64,000 bases of DNA. Source: Nocardioides immobilis (GTDB lineage Bacteria; Actinomycetota; Actinomycetes; Propionibacteriales; Nocardioidaceae). The notes below the pieces were generated by a model. The model ran no database searches. It was not told the DNA's origin and was given only the letters and a program-made list of their open reading frames with translations. Positions within the stretch are counted from its first letter, which is position 1. The number at the start of each line of letters is the position of its first letter. The translations under genes and the position numbers were made by a program. Shown one piece after another: positions 51,840-62,598 of this stretch. The stretch is taken from the NCBI RefSeq assembly GCF_003515065.1, contig NZ_QXGH01000010.1, forward strand, positions 248,001 to 312,000, in the 5' to 3' direction.

Positions 51840-52760
51840 ATGTCGAACCGTCTCGGAGCCCTCGACGGGAGGGTTGCCGCAGCTCCGATCTCGTGGGGCG
51901 TGTGCGAGGTGCCTGGGTGGGGGGAGATGTTGCCGCCATCGCGGGTCCTTCCCGAGATGCGTTCGCTCGGGTTGTCCGCCACTGAGTTGGGCGCCCCGGG
52001 ATTCCTTCCCTCCGGTGCTGGTGCCCTGGTCGGCGAGCTCGATCGTTACGGGATGTCCTTGGTGGGCGGCTTCGTGCCGCTGGTGCTGCATGACGCCGGC
52101 CAGCGTGCCGAGACTCTACGGATGGCGCGGGCGACGGCGGAGCTGTTTCAGGCGGCCGGAGCGGCGATGTTCGTGACGGCGGTGGTGCAGGATTACGACT
52201 GGTCCCGACCCGAGGCTCTTGATGCCGAGGGGATGAAGGTGCTGGCCGAGGGCCTTGCGGCTGTCGATGACTTGTGCGCCGAGTACGGATTGACCCAGGT
52301 GCTGCACCCGCATGTTGACACCCTCGTTGAGACCGCAGCCGACGTCGAGCTTGCGCTCGAGCACACCGCGGTCCGATGGTGCCTCGACACCGGGCACTTG
52401 AGGATCGGAGGCGTCGACCCCGTGCAGTTCGCTCGCGAACACGGGCACCGTGTCGGCCACGTCCACCTCAAGGACGTCAAGACCTCCCTCGCAGGCCGCG
52501 TGCTGACCCGAGAGCTGTCGCTGCTCGGCGCGGTGCAACATGGGCTTTTCCAGCCCTTGGGCTCGGGCGACGTCGCCGTCGATGACGTGGTGCTCGCTCT
52601 CGAGGGTCTCGGCTATCAGGGCTGGTACGTCCTTGAGCAGGACACCGCCCTCACCCAAGGTGTGCCCGCCGAAGGTAGCGGGCCGGTGCAGGACGTCCGG
52701 GCGTGCTTGGAGTACCTCCAGCAAGTGACGTCGCGGCTGCCCGCGGCACAGGTTCCCTAG
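51840..52760 (+). CDS. iolE: inosose dehydratase-like sugar phosphate isomerase/epimerase
   Basis: A 306-aa TIM-barrel protein of the AP endonuclease 2 family. ATG 51840 follows GAAGGAG by 6 nt. The N-terminal VAAAPISWGVCEVPGWGEML is the hallmark of IolE, which dehydrates 2-keto-myo-inositol (scyllo-inosose) in inositol catabolism. Metal-ligand regions are visible as VLHPHVDTLVET, WCLDTGHLRIGG and GHVHLKDVK. First gene of the operon, downstream of O2/O3. IolH, a related isomerase of the same pathway, is the main alternative, and no second iolE-like gene is in the window. Confidence 0.85.
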   Translation: MSNRLGALDGRVAAAPISWGVCEVPGWGEMLPPSRVLPEMRSLGLSATELGAPGFLPSGAGALVGELDRYGMSLVGGFVPLVLHDAGQRAETLRMARATAELFQAAGAAMFVTAVVQDYDWSRPEALDAEGMKVLAEGLAAVDDLCAEYGLTQVLHPHVDTLVETAADVELALEHTAVRWCLDTGHLRIGGVDPVQFAREHGHRVGHVHLKDVKTSLAGRVLTRELSLLGAVQHGLFQPLGSGDVAVDDVVLALEGLGYQGWYVLEQDTALTQGVPAEGSGPVQDVRACLEYLQQVTSRLPAAQVP

Positions 52761-52801
52761 TTGTACATCCACAGCAGAGTCGGGAAAGGAAACCCACAAC
52801 C

Positions 52802-53776
52802 ATGAAGACAATCAAGCTGTCGGCGCTCGTAGTCGCCGGCGTCCTGGGTCTGGCGGCGTGCGCGTCGCCGGAGGACGACAACGGCTCCTCGGGCGGCGGT
52901 GGCGCAGACAGGTCTGACGTCACAATCGCCATGGTGACCCACGGCGACGGCGGCTCGTTCTGGTCGGTGGCCAAGACCGGCGCGGAGGACGCAGCGGCCG
53001 ACATGGGCGTCGAGCTCGACTACCAGGAGTCCAACAACGACCCGCAGAAGCAGGCTCAGCTGATCGAGGCGGCGATCACCTCGGACATCGACGGCCTCGC
53101 CGTGTCCGTCCCGAACCCGGACGCGATCGAGGACGCCCTGGCCAAGGCACGCGACGCGGGCATCCCGATCGTCACGCTGAACTCCGGAGCGACCGTGTGG
53201 CAGGACCTCGGCGCGATCACGCACGTCGGCCAGGACGAGAGGATCGCCGGCGAAGGCGCCGGTCGGGAACTTGCCGCCGCCGGCGGCACCAAGCTGCTTT
53301 GTGTCATCCACGAGCAGAACAACGTGGGCTTGCAGGACCGCTGCGCCGGCGCCGAGGACGCATTTGGCGGCGAGGTCGAGGACTTCCAGGTGACCGGCAC
53401 CGCCGACCCGACGAAGACGGCCAACGAGATCGCCGCCAAGCTCCAGGCCGACCCCTCGATCGACTCCGTGCTCGCCCTGAATCCCGACATCGCCACGGCG
53501 GCCGTGGAGGCCCTCAGCACCGCCGGTTCGGACGCCAACCTGGCCACGTTCGACCTGTCCGGCGACGTCGTCACCGCGGTCGAGGATGGCGACATCTTGT
53601 TCGCGGTCGACCAGCAGCAGTACCTGCAGGGCTACCTGCCGGTCGCATTCCTCACGCTGTACAACACCAACGCCAACACCGTCGGCGGCGGCCAGCCCAT
53701 CCTGACCGGCCCCGGCTTCGTCACCCAAGACAACGCGTCCACCGTCGCAGACCTCGCGCAAGAGGGCACGCGCTAA
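52802..53776 (+). CDS. sugar ABC transporter substrate-binding lipoprotein
   Basis: A 324-aa precursor. The N-terminus [20 protein letters not shown] is a lipoprotein signal peptide with lipobox L-A-A-C (Cys about residue 20), followed by a Gly/Ser-rich linker. The mature part is a Peripla_BP_4 (ribose/galactose-type) binding protein: [50 protein letters not shown]. It should bind inositol or a related polyol outside the membrane and deliver it to the permease encoded next. Confidence 0.92.
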   Translation: MKTIKLSALVVAGVLGLAACASPEDDNGSSGGGGADRSDVTIAMVTHGDGGSFWSVAKTGAEDAAADMGVELDYQESNNDPQKQAQLIEAAITSDIDGLAVSVPNPDAIEDALAKARDAGIPIVTLNSGATVWQDLGAITHVGQDERIAGEGAGRELAAAGGTKLLCVIHEQNNVGLQDRCAGAEDAFGGEVEDFQVTGTADPTKTANEIAAKLQADPSIDSVLALNPDIATAAVEALSTAGSDANLATFDLSGDVVTAVEDGDILFAVDQQQYLQGYLPVAFLTLYNTNANTVGGGQPILTGPGFVTQDNASTVADLAQEGTR

Positions 53777-53883
53777 TCCCAACGTCCCCGGCGGGCGGCT
53801 TACAGAGCCGGTCGCCTGCCGAGGACACGCGGCCCCCGCCAGCCGCGCCTCGAAGCATCGAGTCACCCTCAAGGAGGCAGCAA

Positions 53884-54948
53884 ATGTCGACAACGACCAC
53901 CCCAACGGCCACGTCGCCCCCCGCCCGCGACGAGCGGGTCGCCCAGACCGCCAGCCTGGCCCGCCTGCTCCGCCGCCCCGAGCTCGGCGCTCTCATCGGT
54001 GCCGTCGGCGTTTTCGTCCTGTTCGCCGTCGTGGACCAGACCGGTCAGTTTGCATCGCTGCACGGGCTGGCCCGCTGGTCCGACTCCGCCGCCACGATCG
54101 GCATCGTCGCAGTGGCCGTCGCCCTGCTGATGATCGGGGGGGAGTTCGATCTATCGGCTGGGGTGATGGTGGGCTCCAGCGGCCTCGTTCTCGGCCTGCT
54201 GGTCACCGAGCTGTACGTGATGATGTGGCCCGCCATCCTCTTGACGCTGGTCTTCGCCGCCGCGATTGGTGCGATGAACGGCTGGCTGGTCGTCAAGACG
54301 AGACTGCCCAGCTTCATCGTGACCCTGGCGACCTTCTTCTCGCTGCAGGGGCTCAACCTCGGCCTCACCAAGATGATCACCGACACCGTCCGCGTGTCGG
54401 GAATCGACGACATCCCCGGCTTCGACAGCGCGCGCGCCGTCTTCGCCACCGACTTCTGGGAGCCTTACAAGTTCCGGATCGCGGTCGTGTGGTGGATCGG
54501 ATTGACCATCCTGGCGACGGTGGTCCTGGCCCGGGCCCGATTCGGCAACTGGATCACCGCAGTGGGCGGGGACGCCAATGCCGCCCGCAACACCGGCGTG
54601 CCCGTGGCCCGGACGAAGATCCTCCTGTTCATGTTCACCTCCATGTCGGCCGCCCTCGTTGGGATTATGACGGCACTGCGCCTCCGGTCGGTCCAGGCAG
54701 GACAAGGCGTCGGCGAGGAATTCACCTACATCATCGCTGCAGTCGTGGGCGGTTGCTTGCTCACCGGCGGATTCGGCTCCGCGATCGGCGCCAGTGTCGG
54801 TGCCTCGGTGATCGGCATGGCGTTTATCGGTATCGCCTTTGCCGGCTGGAACACCGACTGGAGCTTCCTGTTCCTCGGGGTGATCTTGTTCATGGCCGTG
54901 ATGGTCAACACGATCATTTCTCGTCGCGCGAGCGGAGGCCGCGGATGA
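53884..54948 (+). CDS. sugar ABC transporter permease
   Basis: A 354-aa BPD_transp_2 family membrane protein from ATG 53884 with AAGGAGG upstream. It has about 8-10 hydrophobic segments (for example [55 protein letters not shown]). The conserved [20 protein letters not shown] and [20 protein letters not shown] segments are those of ribose/inositol-type importers. It lies 107 nt after the binding protein; a weak GC-rich hairpin in that gap may lower expression relative to the lipoprotein. Confidence 0.93.
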   Translation: MSTTTTPTATSPPARDERVAQTASLARLLRRPELGALIGAVGVFVLFAVVDQTGQFASLHGLARWSDSAATIGIVAVAVALLMIGGEFDLSAGVMVGSSGLVLGLLVTELYVMMWPAILLTLVFAAAIGAMNGWLVVKTRLPSFIVTLATFFSLQGLNLGLTKMITDTVRVSGIDDIPGFDSARAVFATDFWEPYKFRIAVVWWIGLTILATVVLARARFGNWITAVGGDANAARNTGVPVARTKILLFMFTSMSAALVGIMTALRLRSVQAGQGVGEEFTYIIAAVVGGCLLTGGFGSAIGASVGASVIGMAFIGIAFAGWNTDWSFLFLGVILFMAVMVNTIISRRASGGRG

Positions 54949-55802
54949 CCACCATCGCAGTCACCACCAAGTCCGAGCCCATCCTGGAGCTCGAGGGGGT
55001 CGGCAAGCAGTTCGGCAGTGTGATCGCTTTGCGAGACATCTCGCTGCACGTCCGTCCAGGGACGGTCACGTGCGTGCTCGGTGACAACGGCGCTGGCAAG
55101 TCCACCCTGATCAAGACCCTCAGCGGCGTGCACCAGCCGTCGGGCGGCACCTACCGGATCGAGGGCGAGGAGGTCAACCTCTCCTCACCGCGCGACGCTC
55201 TCGGCAAGGGCATCGCCACCGTCTATCAGGACCTCGCGACCGTCCCGCTGATGTCGGTGTGGCGCAACTTCTTCCTCGGGTCGGAACCAACCCGAGGTGG
55301 CCCGTTGCGTCTCATCGACGTCAGGCGTGCCAAGGAGATTGCGCGCAAGGAGCTCCTCGCGATGGGGATCGACATCCGTGACGTGGAGCAGCCGGTCGGC
55401 ACCCTCTCCGGAGGTGAGCGGCAGGCCGTGGCCATTGCCCGTGCCGTCTACTTCGGCGCGAAGGTGCTGATCCTCGACGAGCCGACCAGTGCCCTGGGTG
55501 TCAAGCAGTCCGGTGTCGTCCTGAAGTACGTCGTTCAGGCGAAGGAGCGCGGCGTCGCGGTCATCTTCATCACGCACAACCCGCACCACGCCTACCTGGT
55601 CGGTGACCACTTCTTCCTGCTCAACCGCGGTCGGATGATCGAGGACTGGGAGCGCGACGAGGTCAGCCTCGACGCCCTGGTCAAGGCGATGGCCGGCGGT
55701 GCCGAGCTCGAGAGTCTCGCGCACGAGCTCAAGTCGCTCGGAGGTGAGGTCGCGGAGGCGGCCCAGGAGGAGATCGCTGAGATGAGGGAGACCCAGCTGT
55801 GA
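54945..55802 (+). CDS. sugar ABC transporter ATP-binding protein, single NBD
   Basis: A 285-aa ATPase overlapping the permease by 4 nt. Walker [18 protein letters not shown]; signature: [20 protein letters not shown]; Walker [18 protein letters not shown]; the switch His is in [10 protein letters not shown]. It has one nucleotide-binding domain, whereas RbsA/MglA-type sugar importers usually have two fused; one-domain versions such as FrcA are known, so it should form a homodimer. It powers uptake of the substrate captured by the 52802 lipoprotein. Confidence 0.93.
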   Translation: MTTIAVTTKSEPILELEGVGKQFGSVIALRDISLHVRPGTVTCVLGDNGAGKSTLIKTLSGVHQPSGGTYRIEGEEVNLSSPRDALGKGIATVYQDLATVPLMSVWRNFFLGSEPTRGGPLRLIDVRRAKEIARKELLAMGIDIRDVEQPVGTLSGGERQAVAIARAVYFGAKVLILDEPTSALGVKQSGVVLKYVVQAKERGVAVIFITHNPHHAYLVGDHFFLLNRGRMIEDWERDEVSLDALVKAMAGGAELESLAHELKSLGGEVAEAAQEEIAEMRETQL

Positions 55803-56860
55803 CCACGGAAATGCGTGATGCGGGCTTCGTGCTCGCCGAGGCGGACACCCGGCCGCCTGTCAGGGTTGCTGTGCTGGGCACCGGCCGGATCGGTCGCATG
55901 CACGCCGAGCTCCTGGCGCGTGAGGTGCACGGTGCGACGGTGCCCGCGGTGGCCGACGTCGTCCCCGGGGTGGCGGCCCGTCTGGGCGCCGACCTCGGGG
56001 TCGACGCTGGCAGCATCGACGAAGTGCTGGCGTCGTCGGATGTCGACGCCGTGGCCATCTGCTCCAGCACCGACACCCACGTGGACCTCGTCGTGCGCGC
56101 GGCGGAGGCGGGCAAGGCGATCTTCTGCGAGAAGCCGGTCAGCCTCGACCTGGCGGAGGTGGACCGTGCGCTCAGCGCGGTCGAGGCCGCCGGCGTACCG
56201 TTCATGGTCGGTTTCAACCGCCGGTTCGACCCGGGCCACGCCTCGGTGCGCGAGGCGGTCCGGTCAGGCGCGCTGGGCGATCTGCACATGCTGCGCATCA
56301 CCAGCCGTGACCCAGCGCCGCCGCCGCCGGAGTACGTCGCGGTCGGCGGGGGCATCTTCCTCGACATGACCATCCACGACTTCGACATGGCGCGTTTCGT
56401 GGTCGGCTCGGAGGTGGTGGAGGTCTTCGCCCGAGGTGCGGTGCGCATCGACCCGCGCATCGGCGACGCCGGCGACGTGGACACGGCGGTCGTCGTACTC
56501 ACCCATGCCGATGGCACCCTCACTACGATCGACAACAGCCGTCAGGCGGTCTATGGGTTCGATCAGCGCCTCGAGGCCTTCGGTGCCGCAGGCATGGCAG
56601 TGTCCGACAATCCGCCGCGTCACGCCGGTTGGATCCGCACTGCCGGGGCCACCACGGGCCAACCGCTGCCCTGGTTCTTCCTCGACCGCTATCTGCCGTC
56701 CTACCGCAACGAGTGGGCCGCGTTCGTCTCCTTCGTTCGCGACGGGGGTCCGTCGCCTGTCGACGCTGCCTCCGGCCGTGCGCCGGTCGTCATCGGGCTC
56801 GCGGCGACCAGGTCGCTGCGGGAAGGGCGTCCGGTCGCGATCGAGGAGGTGGACCAGTGA
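55799..56860 (+). CDS. iolG: Gfo/Idh/MocA oxidoreductase, inositol 2-dehydrogenase-like
   Basis: A 353-aa NAD-dependent dehydrogenase from GTG 55799, overlapping the ATPase gene by 4 nt. The Rossmann motif is [20 protein letters not shown]. The Lys of the conserved [16 protein letters not shown] and the Asp/His of [20 protein letters not shown] match IolG, which oxidises myo-inositol to scyllo-inosose. It is the better of the two iolG candidates in this operon. Confidence 0.87.
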   Translation: MTTEMRDAGFVLAEADTRPPVRVAVLGTGRIGRMHAELLAREVHGATVPAVADVVPGVAARLGADLGVDAGSIDEVLASSDVDAVAICSSTDTHVDLVVRAAEAGKAIFCEKPVSLDLAEVDRALSAVEAAGVPFMVGFNRRFDPGHASVREAVRSGALGDLHMLRITSRDPAPPPPEYVAVGGGIFLDMTIHDFDMARFVVGSEVVEVFARGAVRIDPRIGDAGDVDTAVVVLTHADGTLTTIDNSRQAVYGFDQRLEAFGAAGMAVSDNPPRHAGWIRTAGATTGQPLPWFFLDRYLPSYRNEWAAFVSFVRDGGPSPVDAASGRAPVVIGLAATRSLREGRPVAIEEVDQ

Positions 56861-57843
56861 CACACCGCGTGCTGCTGACCGGAGCGACCGGGTTCGTCGG
56901 TGGGAATGTGGCTGCGGTACTCGCGGATCGCGGCGTCGAGCTGCTGTGTGCCGTACGCCGTGACCCTGGGCCGACATTGCCGTGGCCCTGGCGCCTGACC
57001 GATCTACGGAACCCGTCTGACATCACCGAGGCGCTGGCCGAGCACCGGGCGACCTCGGTGCTGCACATGGCGATCGACAACGACCTGCAGGGCCTGTACC
57101 GGGACCGACGCGCCGGCTTCGACGCCTACGTCGGCATGACCCGCCGGATCGTCGACGCAGCCAACGCCCACGGTGCCCAGGTCGGCTACCTGTCGACCGA
57201 CTGGGTCTTCGACGGCACCGGACATCTCGTCGACGAGGACGAACCGGTCAACCCGCTGAACCTGTACGGGCTGTTCAAGGCGCAGTCGGAGCAGGTCGTG
57301 CTCGACCGGGCCGACGGCGGTTTCGTGGCGCGTGTGGGTGGCGTCCAGGGCAGACACCTGACCCAGCCTGCGGCACCTCGACAGCAGGACTGCGGCTTCG
57401 GTTACTTCGTGCTGTCACTCGTGGACGCCCTCTCGGCGGGCAGAGAGTTCACCGTGTGGCAGGACGGTGCGATCAACGGCGTGGCCAGCCCGGTCACGGC
57501 GGCCGAGATCGGGGCCAGGCTGCTGCTCGCGCTCGACCGACGAGCCGACGGCATCCTCCATGTCGTCGGAGCAACGGCCGTGGAGCGCCAGGAGCTCGCC
57601 CGGGAGACCTGCCGGGTCTTCGACCTCGACCCGGGTCTGCTGCGCACCGGACCGGTGCCGGCCGGGGAGATGTTGCCTGCGCCGATGCCGTACGACACCA
57701 GCCTTGCCACGCCACGCACCGACGAGGTGCTCGGGGTGCGGCCCTTCGGTCTCGCGGACCAGCTGGCCAGCCTTCGGCGCGAGCTCGAGACCGGCCTTCC
57801 CGCCCCCCTCACGCTGCCATCGTCCGTCGGAGGCGCATCGTGA
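56857..57843 (+). CDS. RmlD-like NAD(P)-dependent reductase (extended SDR)
   Basis: A 328-aa protein from GTG 56857 in the stop of the iolG-like gene; the upstream frame to 56629 lies inside that gene. Motifs: VLLTGATGFVGGNVAAVLAD (cofactor loop), QVGYLSTDWVFDGTGHLVDE and NPLNLYGLFKAQSEQVVLD (Tyr-x-x-x-Lys). The 'S-T-D-W-V-F-D-G' stretch is as in dTDP-4-dehydrorhamnose reductase. In this operon its substrate is likely a keto-inositol or sugar derivative, not dTDP-rhamnose. Its role is unknown. Confidence 0.85.
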   Translation: MTHRVLLTGATGFVGGNVAAVLADRGVELLCAVRRDPGPTLPWPWRLTDLRNPSDITEALAEHRATSVLHMAIDNDLQGLYRDRRAGFDAYVGMTRRIVDAANAHGAQVGYLSTDWVFDGTGHLVDEDEPVNPLNLYGLFKAQSEQVVLDRADGGFVARVGGVQGRHLTQPAAPRQQDCGFGYFVLSLVDALSAGREFTVWQDGAINGVASPVTAAEIGARLLLALDRRADGILHVVGATAVERQELARETCRVFDLDPGLLRTGPVPAGEMLPAPMPYDTSLATPRTDEVLGVRPFGLADQLASLRRELETGLPAPLTLPSSVGGAS

Positions 57844-59063
57844 CCAACACAGACCCGAGGAGCACGACAATGCAGGAGCAGCCCCGCATGTTCGGGGTGG
57901 GGGTGATCGGCGCGGGGTGGCTGGGCGACGTCCACGCCCGTGCGTGGGCGCGTCTTCGCCACCACTACACCGATCTCGGCGTGGCGCCGCGATTCGTAGC
58001 CGTCGCCGACAGCGTTGCGGCCGCCAGGTCGGCAGCCCAGGCCAAGCACGGGTTCGACACGGCGTACGCCGACTGGCGCGACCTGATCGCCGACCCGGAG
58101 GTCGAGGTCGTGAGCGTCACGGCGCCGAACGCCTTCCATCGGGAGATCGGCGTCGCCGTGGCTCGGGCCGGCAAACATTTGTGGATCGAGAAGCCCGTCG
58201 GCCTGACCCCGGACGATGCTCGGGCCGTGGCCGGCGCGGTGACGGAGGCTGGCGTGCACGCCACCGTGGGATTCAACTACCGCGCCGTGCCGGCGGTCGC
58301 GCATCTGCGAGAACTGGTCGCCTTAGGCGAGATCGGTACGCCCACCCACGCCCGCGTCAATCTGTTCACCGACTACGCCGCGCATCCGCTCGGGGCGCTC
58401 ACCTGGCGCTACACGCTGGAGTCAGGCGGGCACGGTGTGCTCGGCGACCTCGCTTCGCACGCCGTCGACCTGGTCCGCTTCGTGCTCGGTGACCTGGACC
58501 GTCTCGTCGCCGAGACCGCAGTGTTCCTGCCCCAGCGGCCGATTCTCGACCCGGATGCCGCTACCTACGGTCACGGGCTGGGCGCCCCGGACGCACCGAC
58601 CGGCGCCGTCGAGAACGAGGACTTTGTCGCGGCCCTGGCACGGACTGTGGACGGCACGCTGGTCACCCTTGAGTGCAGTCGTGTCGCGGTAGGAGAGCAG
58701 AACAACTACGGCATCGAGGTGCACGGCACGCGTGGCCTGGTCGCCTGGGACTTCCGAATCCCCGGGGAGCTCAAGCTCTCCACCGGGAGTGACTACGCCA
58801 ACCAGCCGGCCCAACGGCTGCTTGTCGGCCCTGGCGCCGGTGACTACGCACGGTTCCAGCCCGGCGCAGGCCTCGCCATGAGCTACGACGACACCAAGGT
58901 CATCGAGCTGGCCGGGCTGGTCCGGTCCATCCAGACCGGCCAGGCCGAAGGGCCCCAACTCCCCGATGCGGTTGCCTCCGCCGAGGCACTCGACGCGATG
59001 GTCCGGTCCTCCGAGGGGCAGGGCTGGGTGTCAACCCGAGGGGCCGCACCGACCTCCGGCTGA
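57840..59063 (+). CDS. second Gfo/Idh/MocA family oxidoreductase
   Basis: A 407-aa protein from GTG 57840 (ATG 57870 is an alternative). The cofactor motif is [20 protein letters not shown]. The conserved [18 protein letters not shown] and [20 protein letters not shown] give the catalytic Lys and the Asp/His pair. It is longer than the iolG-like protein and belongs to a different subgroup, so it may act on another inositol isomer or on a keto product. It is followed by a 94-nt gap before iolA. Confidence 0.85.
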   Translation: MTNTDPRSTTMQEQPRMFGVGVIGAGWLGDVHARAWARLRHHYTDLGVAPRFVAVADSVAAARSAAQAKHGFDTAYADWRDLIADPEVEVVSVTAPNAFHREIGVAVARAGKHLWIEKPVGLTPDDARAVAGAVTEAGVHATVGFNYRAVPAVAHLRELVALGEIGTPTHARVNLFTDYAAHPLGALTWRYTLESGGHGVLGDLASHAVDLVRFVLGDLDRLVAETAVFLPQRPILDPDAATYGHGLGAPDAPTGAVENEDFVAALARTVDGTLVTLECSRVAVGEQNNYGIEVHGTRGLVAWDFRIPGELKLSTGSDYANQPAQRLLVGPGAGDYARFQPGAGLAMSYDDTKVIELAGLVRSIQTGQAEGPQLPDAVASAEALDAMVRSSEGQGWVSTRGAAPTSG

Positions 59064-59157
59064 AACGCAAGAACAAGACCCTCAATTCCTTCGGCGCCGA
59101 GGACCTCGTCGCAAGCACGACTGTCTATGCGGCCACAAGACGTCAGGAGCTTTCACC

Positions 59158-60654
59158 ATGAGAACAATCCAGCACTGGATCGCTGGCAGGGCCACCGCCG
59201 GGACCGCCGACCGCACTGCCCCGGTCTTCAACCCGGCGACCGGGCAGCAGCAGGCCGAGGTGGTTCTCGGCTCCGTGAAGGATGTCGAGGCTGCCATCGC
59301 GGCGGCCCGGGACGCCTTCCCGGCGTGGGCAGAGACTTCGATCAGCCGTCGTACCAAGGTCCTGTTCGAGTTCCGCGAGCTGCTCAACCGGCATGCCAGG
59401 GAGATCGCCGAGCTGATCACCGACGAGCACGGCAAGGTGCTGTCCGACGCCCTGGGTGAGGTGCAGCGTGGCCTCGAGGTCGTCGAGTTCGCCTGTGGGA
59501 TCCCGAGCCTGCTGAAGGGTGACTACTCCGACCAGGTCTCCACCGGCGTGGACACGTTCTCGTTCCGCGAGCCACTCGGTGTCGTCGCCGGCATCACCCC
59601 GTTCAACTTCCCGGCCATGGTGCCGATGTGGATGTTCCCGGTCGCGATCGCGTGCGGCAACACGTTCGTGCTGAAGCCCAGCGAGCGTGACCCCTCGGCC
59701 GCGAACTTCATCGCCGAGCTGTGGCAGCGCGCTGGCCTGCCGGACGGGGTGTTCAACGTGGTGCACGGCGACAAGGTCGCGGTCGACTCCATCCTGGACT
59801 CGCCGGACGTGGCTGCGGTGTCGTTCGTCGGCTCGACCCCGATCGCCCGCTACATCCATGAGCGGGGCACCGCCACCGGCAAGCGGGTGCAGGCGCTGGG
59901 GGGCGCCAAGAACCACGCGATCGTGATGCCGGACGCCGACATCGACTTCGCGGCCGACCATCTCGCGGCGGCGGCGTTCGGCTCGGCGGGGGAGCGGTGC
60001 ATGGCGATCTCCGCGGCGGTGGCCGTCGGCTCGGCCGCGGACCGCATCGTCGCCGCGGTCAACGACCGGGCCCGCGCGGTGAAGGTCGGCAGCGGCCGGG
60101 ACGCCGCGAGCGAGATGGGCCCGGTGGTCACCCGCCAGGCGCAGGAGCGCATCGTCGGCCTGATCGACTCCGGTGAGGCCCAGGGGGCGAAGGTCAAAGT
60201 AGACGGTCGTGGCTACACGGTCCCGGGTCACGAGGACGGGTTCTTCGTCGGCCCGACGGTCATCGACCAGGTCAGCACCGACATGGACGTCTACCGCGAG
60301 GAGATCTTCGGGCCGGTGCTCTCGGTCGTGCGCTCCGACGACGTCGACGAGGCGATCGCGCTGATCAACGCCAACCCGTATGGCAACGGCACGGCGATCT
60401 TCACCAACAGCGGTGAGGCGGCCCGCCGGTTCCAGCGCGGAGTCGACGTCGGGATGATCGGCATCAACGTGCCGGTCCCGGTGCCGATGGCCTTCTACTC
60501 CTTCGGTGGGTGGAAGGACTCGCTCTTCGGCGACAAGCACATCCACGGCCCCGAGGGAGTCTCATTCTACACCCGCGCCAAGGTCATCACCACCCGCTGG
60601 CCGCACGTCGACCACGCCTCCGAGGCCAGCTACCACTTCCCGACAGCCAGGTGA
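59158..60654 (+). CDS. iolA: CoA-acylating methylmalonate-semialdehyde dehydrogenase
   Basis: A 498-aa aldehyde dehydrogenase from ATG 59158; the open frame upstream to 58966 is not family-like. [40 protein letters not shown] and the catalytic Cys in [20 protein letters not shown] identify the MmsA/IolA type. It oxidises malonate semialdehyde or methylmalonate semialdehyde to acetyl-CoA or propionyl-CoA with loss of CO2, the last step of inositol breakdown. The final [20 protein letters not shown] is family-specific. Confidence 0.94.
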   Translation: MRTIQHWIAGRATAGTADRTAPVFNPATGQQQAEVVLGSVKDVEAAIAAARDAFPAWAETSISRRTKVLFEFRELLNRHAREIAELITDEHGKVLSDALGEVQRGLEVVEFACGIPSLLKGDYSDQVSTGVDTFSFREPLGVVAGITPFNFPAMVPMWMFPVAIACGNTFVLKPSERDPSAANFIAELWQRAGLPDGVFNVVHGDKVAVDSILDSPDVAAVSFVGSTPIARYIHERGTATGKRVQALGGAKNHAIVMPDADIDFAADHLAAAAFGSAGERCMAISAAVAVGSAADRIVAAVNDRARAVKVGSGRDAASEMGPVVTRQAQERIVGLIDSGEAQGAKVKVDGRGYTVPGHEDGFFVGPTVIDQVSTDMDVYREEIFGPVLSVVRSDDVDEAIALINANPYGNGTAIFTNSGEAARRFQRGVDVGMIGINVPVPVPMAFYSFGGWKDSLFGDKHIHGPEGVSFYTRAKVITTRWPHVDHASEASYHFPTAR

Positions 60655-60661
60655 GCGTGCG

Positions 60662-61654
60662 ATGACTGACCTCGAGCTCCTGACCGTCGGCCGCGTAGGG
60701 GTGGACCTCTACCCCCAGCAGTCCGGCGCTTTGAAGGACGTCACCTCCTTCGGTAAGTCGCTGGGTGGCACGGCCACCAATGTCGCGGTCGGCGCGGCCC
60801 GGCTCGGCCACCGGACCGCCGTCCTCACCAAGGTGGGCCCGGACGGCTTCGGCACCTACGTGCGAGAGGCGCTGACCGGGTTCGGCGTGGACGCGTCGTA
60901 CGTCGGGACCGCCGAGCACCTGCTCACGCCGGTGGTGTTCTGTGAGCTGAACCCTCCCGAGGACCCGCCGCTGCTGTTCTACCGGCAGCCGGTCGCGCCG
61001 GACCTGACGCTGGAGCACTCTGACGTCCCTTGGGACGTCGTCGCCGAGGTGCCCGTGCTCTGGGTGACCGGCACGGGCGTGAGCGTCGAGCCCGCCCGCA
61101 GCACCCAGCTGGAGATGCTGGCCCGGCGCGGACGGCCGAAGCCCGGGAGCCGCAGGCACACGGTGCTCGACCTGGACTGGCGGCCGATGTTCTGGCCGTC
61201 GCCGGAGGAGGCTCGCGCGGAATACAACCAGATGCTTGACCACGTCACCGTCGTGGTCGGCAACCGGGCCGAGGTCGAAGTCGCCGTCGGCACCAGCGAC
61301 CCGCACCCGGCCGCCGACCGGCTCCTCGACCGCGGGGTGGCGCTGGCCCTGGTGAAGATGGGCGGCGAGGGTGTCCTCGTCGCCACGCCCCAGAGCCGCT
61401 CGGTGGTCGCCCCCCACCTCGTTGACCTGGTCTGCGGGCTGGGGGCCGGGGACGCCTTCGGAGGTGCCCTGGTGCACGGACTGCTGTCCGGGTGGGACCC
61501 GGTACGGATTGCCGAGTACGGCAATGCCGCCGGCGCCATCGTCGTGTCCCGGCTCGCCTGTGCCGACGCCATGCCCACCATCGAGGAACTCGACGCCCTC
61601 GTCACACGCCAGCCCATCAGCCAGCCCACTCGCCAGCCAGGAGCACACGCATGA
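60662..61654 (+). CDS. iolC: 5-dehydro-2-deoxygluconokinase
   Basis: A 330-aa PfkB-family kinase from ATG 60662, 7 nt after iolA. Motifs: TVGRVGVDLYPQQSGALKDV, GKSLGGTATNVAVGAARLGH (sugar-binding region) and the catalytic CGLGAGDAFGGALVHGLLSG (Asp base, anion hole). IolC phosphorylates 2-deoxy-5-keto-gluconate before aldol cleavage. Overlaps the aldolase gene by 4 nt. Confidence 0.93.
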   Translation: MTDLELLTVGRVGVDLYPQQSGALKDVTSFGKSLGGTATNVAVGAARLGHRTAVLTKVGPDGFGTYVREALTGFGVDASYVGTAEHLLTPVVFCELNPPEDPPLLFYRQPVAPDLTLEHSDVPWDVVAEVPVLWVTGTGVSVEPARSTQLEMLARRGRPKPGSRRHTVLDLDWRPMFWPSPEEARAEYNQMLDHVTVVVGNRAEVEVAVGTSDPHPAADRLLDRGVALALVKMGGEGVLVATPQSRSVVAPHLVDLVCGLGAGDAFGGALVHGLLSGWDPVRIAEYGNAAGAIVVSRLACADAMPTIEELDALVTRQPISQPTRQPGAHA

Positions 61655-62598
61655 CCACCACCAGTACGCATGGCACCGACCGCAGGCCCCTACTGTCCGA
61701 CGCAGAATGGGAGCGTCTGCTGCGCATCCGGGCCACCGATCCCGACGCGGTCTCGCGGGCGTACGCCGAGCGCCGCCGTCCCGAGCGGCTCCTCTCGGAG
61801 CGGGGGACCCTGTTCCTCGTGGCCGCCGACCACCCCGCCCGCGGCGCGCTGGGCACCGGTGGCGACTCGATGGCGATGGCCAACCGACGCTCCCTGCTGG
61901 CCCGGCTCGTGGCGGCACTCTCGCACCCGGACGTCGATGGGGTCCTCGGCTCACCCGACATCGTGGAGGAGCTGCTCCTCCTGGGCGCGCTGGAGGGCAA
62001 GGTCGTGATCGGGTCGATGAACCGCGGCGGCCTCGACGGCGCCAGCTGGACGATGGACGACCGGTTCACCGGATACGACGCGGAGAGCATCCGGGCCAAC
62101 CGCCTCGAGGGCGGCAAGATGCTGCTGCGCATCGACGACCGCGACGCCAGCACCGCTGGCACCCTCGAGGGATGCGCCCGCGCCGTCAGCGAACTCGCCG
62201 CGGCCGGCCTGATGGCCATGGTCGAACCGCTGCCCTACCACCGCAACGACGACGGCAGCCTCAAGCTGCTCAAGACCTCCCAGGCCCTGGCCCGGGCGAT
62301 CACCGTGGGGTCCGCCCTCGGGACCACCAGCGCGCACACCTGGCTCAAGATGCCCTCCTGCGACGAGCCGGATGTCGTCTTCAGCGCCACCACCTTGCCC
62401 TGTGTCGTCCTCGGCGGCGTACCTGGACCCGACCCGGGGGCCGACCTCGCGTCGTGGGGCCAGACCCTGGTCCAGCCCGCCGTCCGCGGCCTGGTCGTCG
62501 GACGGGCGCTGCTCTACCCGCCCGACGGGAACGTCTACGCCGCTGTGGACGCCGCCGCCCAAGTGCTCCGTGCTGCGCACACCGAGGACGTCGCGTGA
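61651..62598 (+). CDS. Cgl0159-type (beta/alpha)8 aldolase
   Basis: A 315-aa protein from ATG 61651. LFLVAADHPARGALGTGGDS, VVIGSMNRGGLDGASW and ALGTTSAHTWLKMPSCDEPD are typical of the Cgl0159 family, which sits with iolC in actinobacterial inositol clusters. It probably takes the IolJ role, cleaving the phosphorylated 2-deoxy-5-ketogluconate into dihydroxyacetone phosphate and malonate semialdehyde. The Lys of HTWLKMP could form the Schiff base. Overlaps the next gene by 4 nt. Confidence 0.85.
   Translation: MTTTSTHGTDRRPLLSDAEWERLLRIRATDPDAVSRAYAERRRPERLLSERGTLFLVAADHPARGALGTGGDSMAMANRRSLLARLVAALSHPDVDGVLGSPDIVEELLLLGALEGKVVIGSMNRGGLDGASWTMDDRFTGYDAESIRANRLEGGKMLLRIDDRDASTAGTLEGCARAVSELAAAGLMAMVEPLPYHRNDDGSLKLLKTSQALARAITVGSALGTTSAHTWLKMPSCDEPDVVFSATTLPCVVLGGVPGPDPGADLASWGQTLVQPAVRGLVVGRALLYPPDGNVYAAVDAAAQVLRAAHTEDVA

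Noticed and set aside
53777..53883. Terminator between the binding protein and permease genes
   Set aside because: The GC-rich stem has several mismatches and the downstream importer genes clearly belong to the same operon; at most an attenuating hairpin.
59143..60546. 467-codon minus-strand frame opposite iolA
   Set aside because: Antisense shadow; the plus strand carries all aldehyde dehydrogenase motifs.
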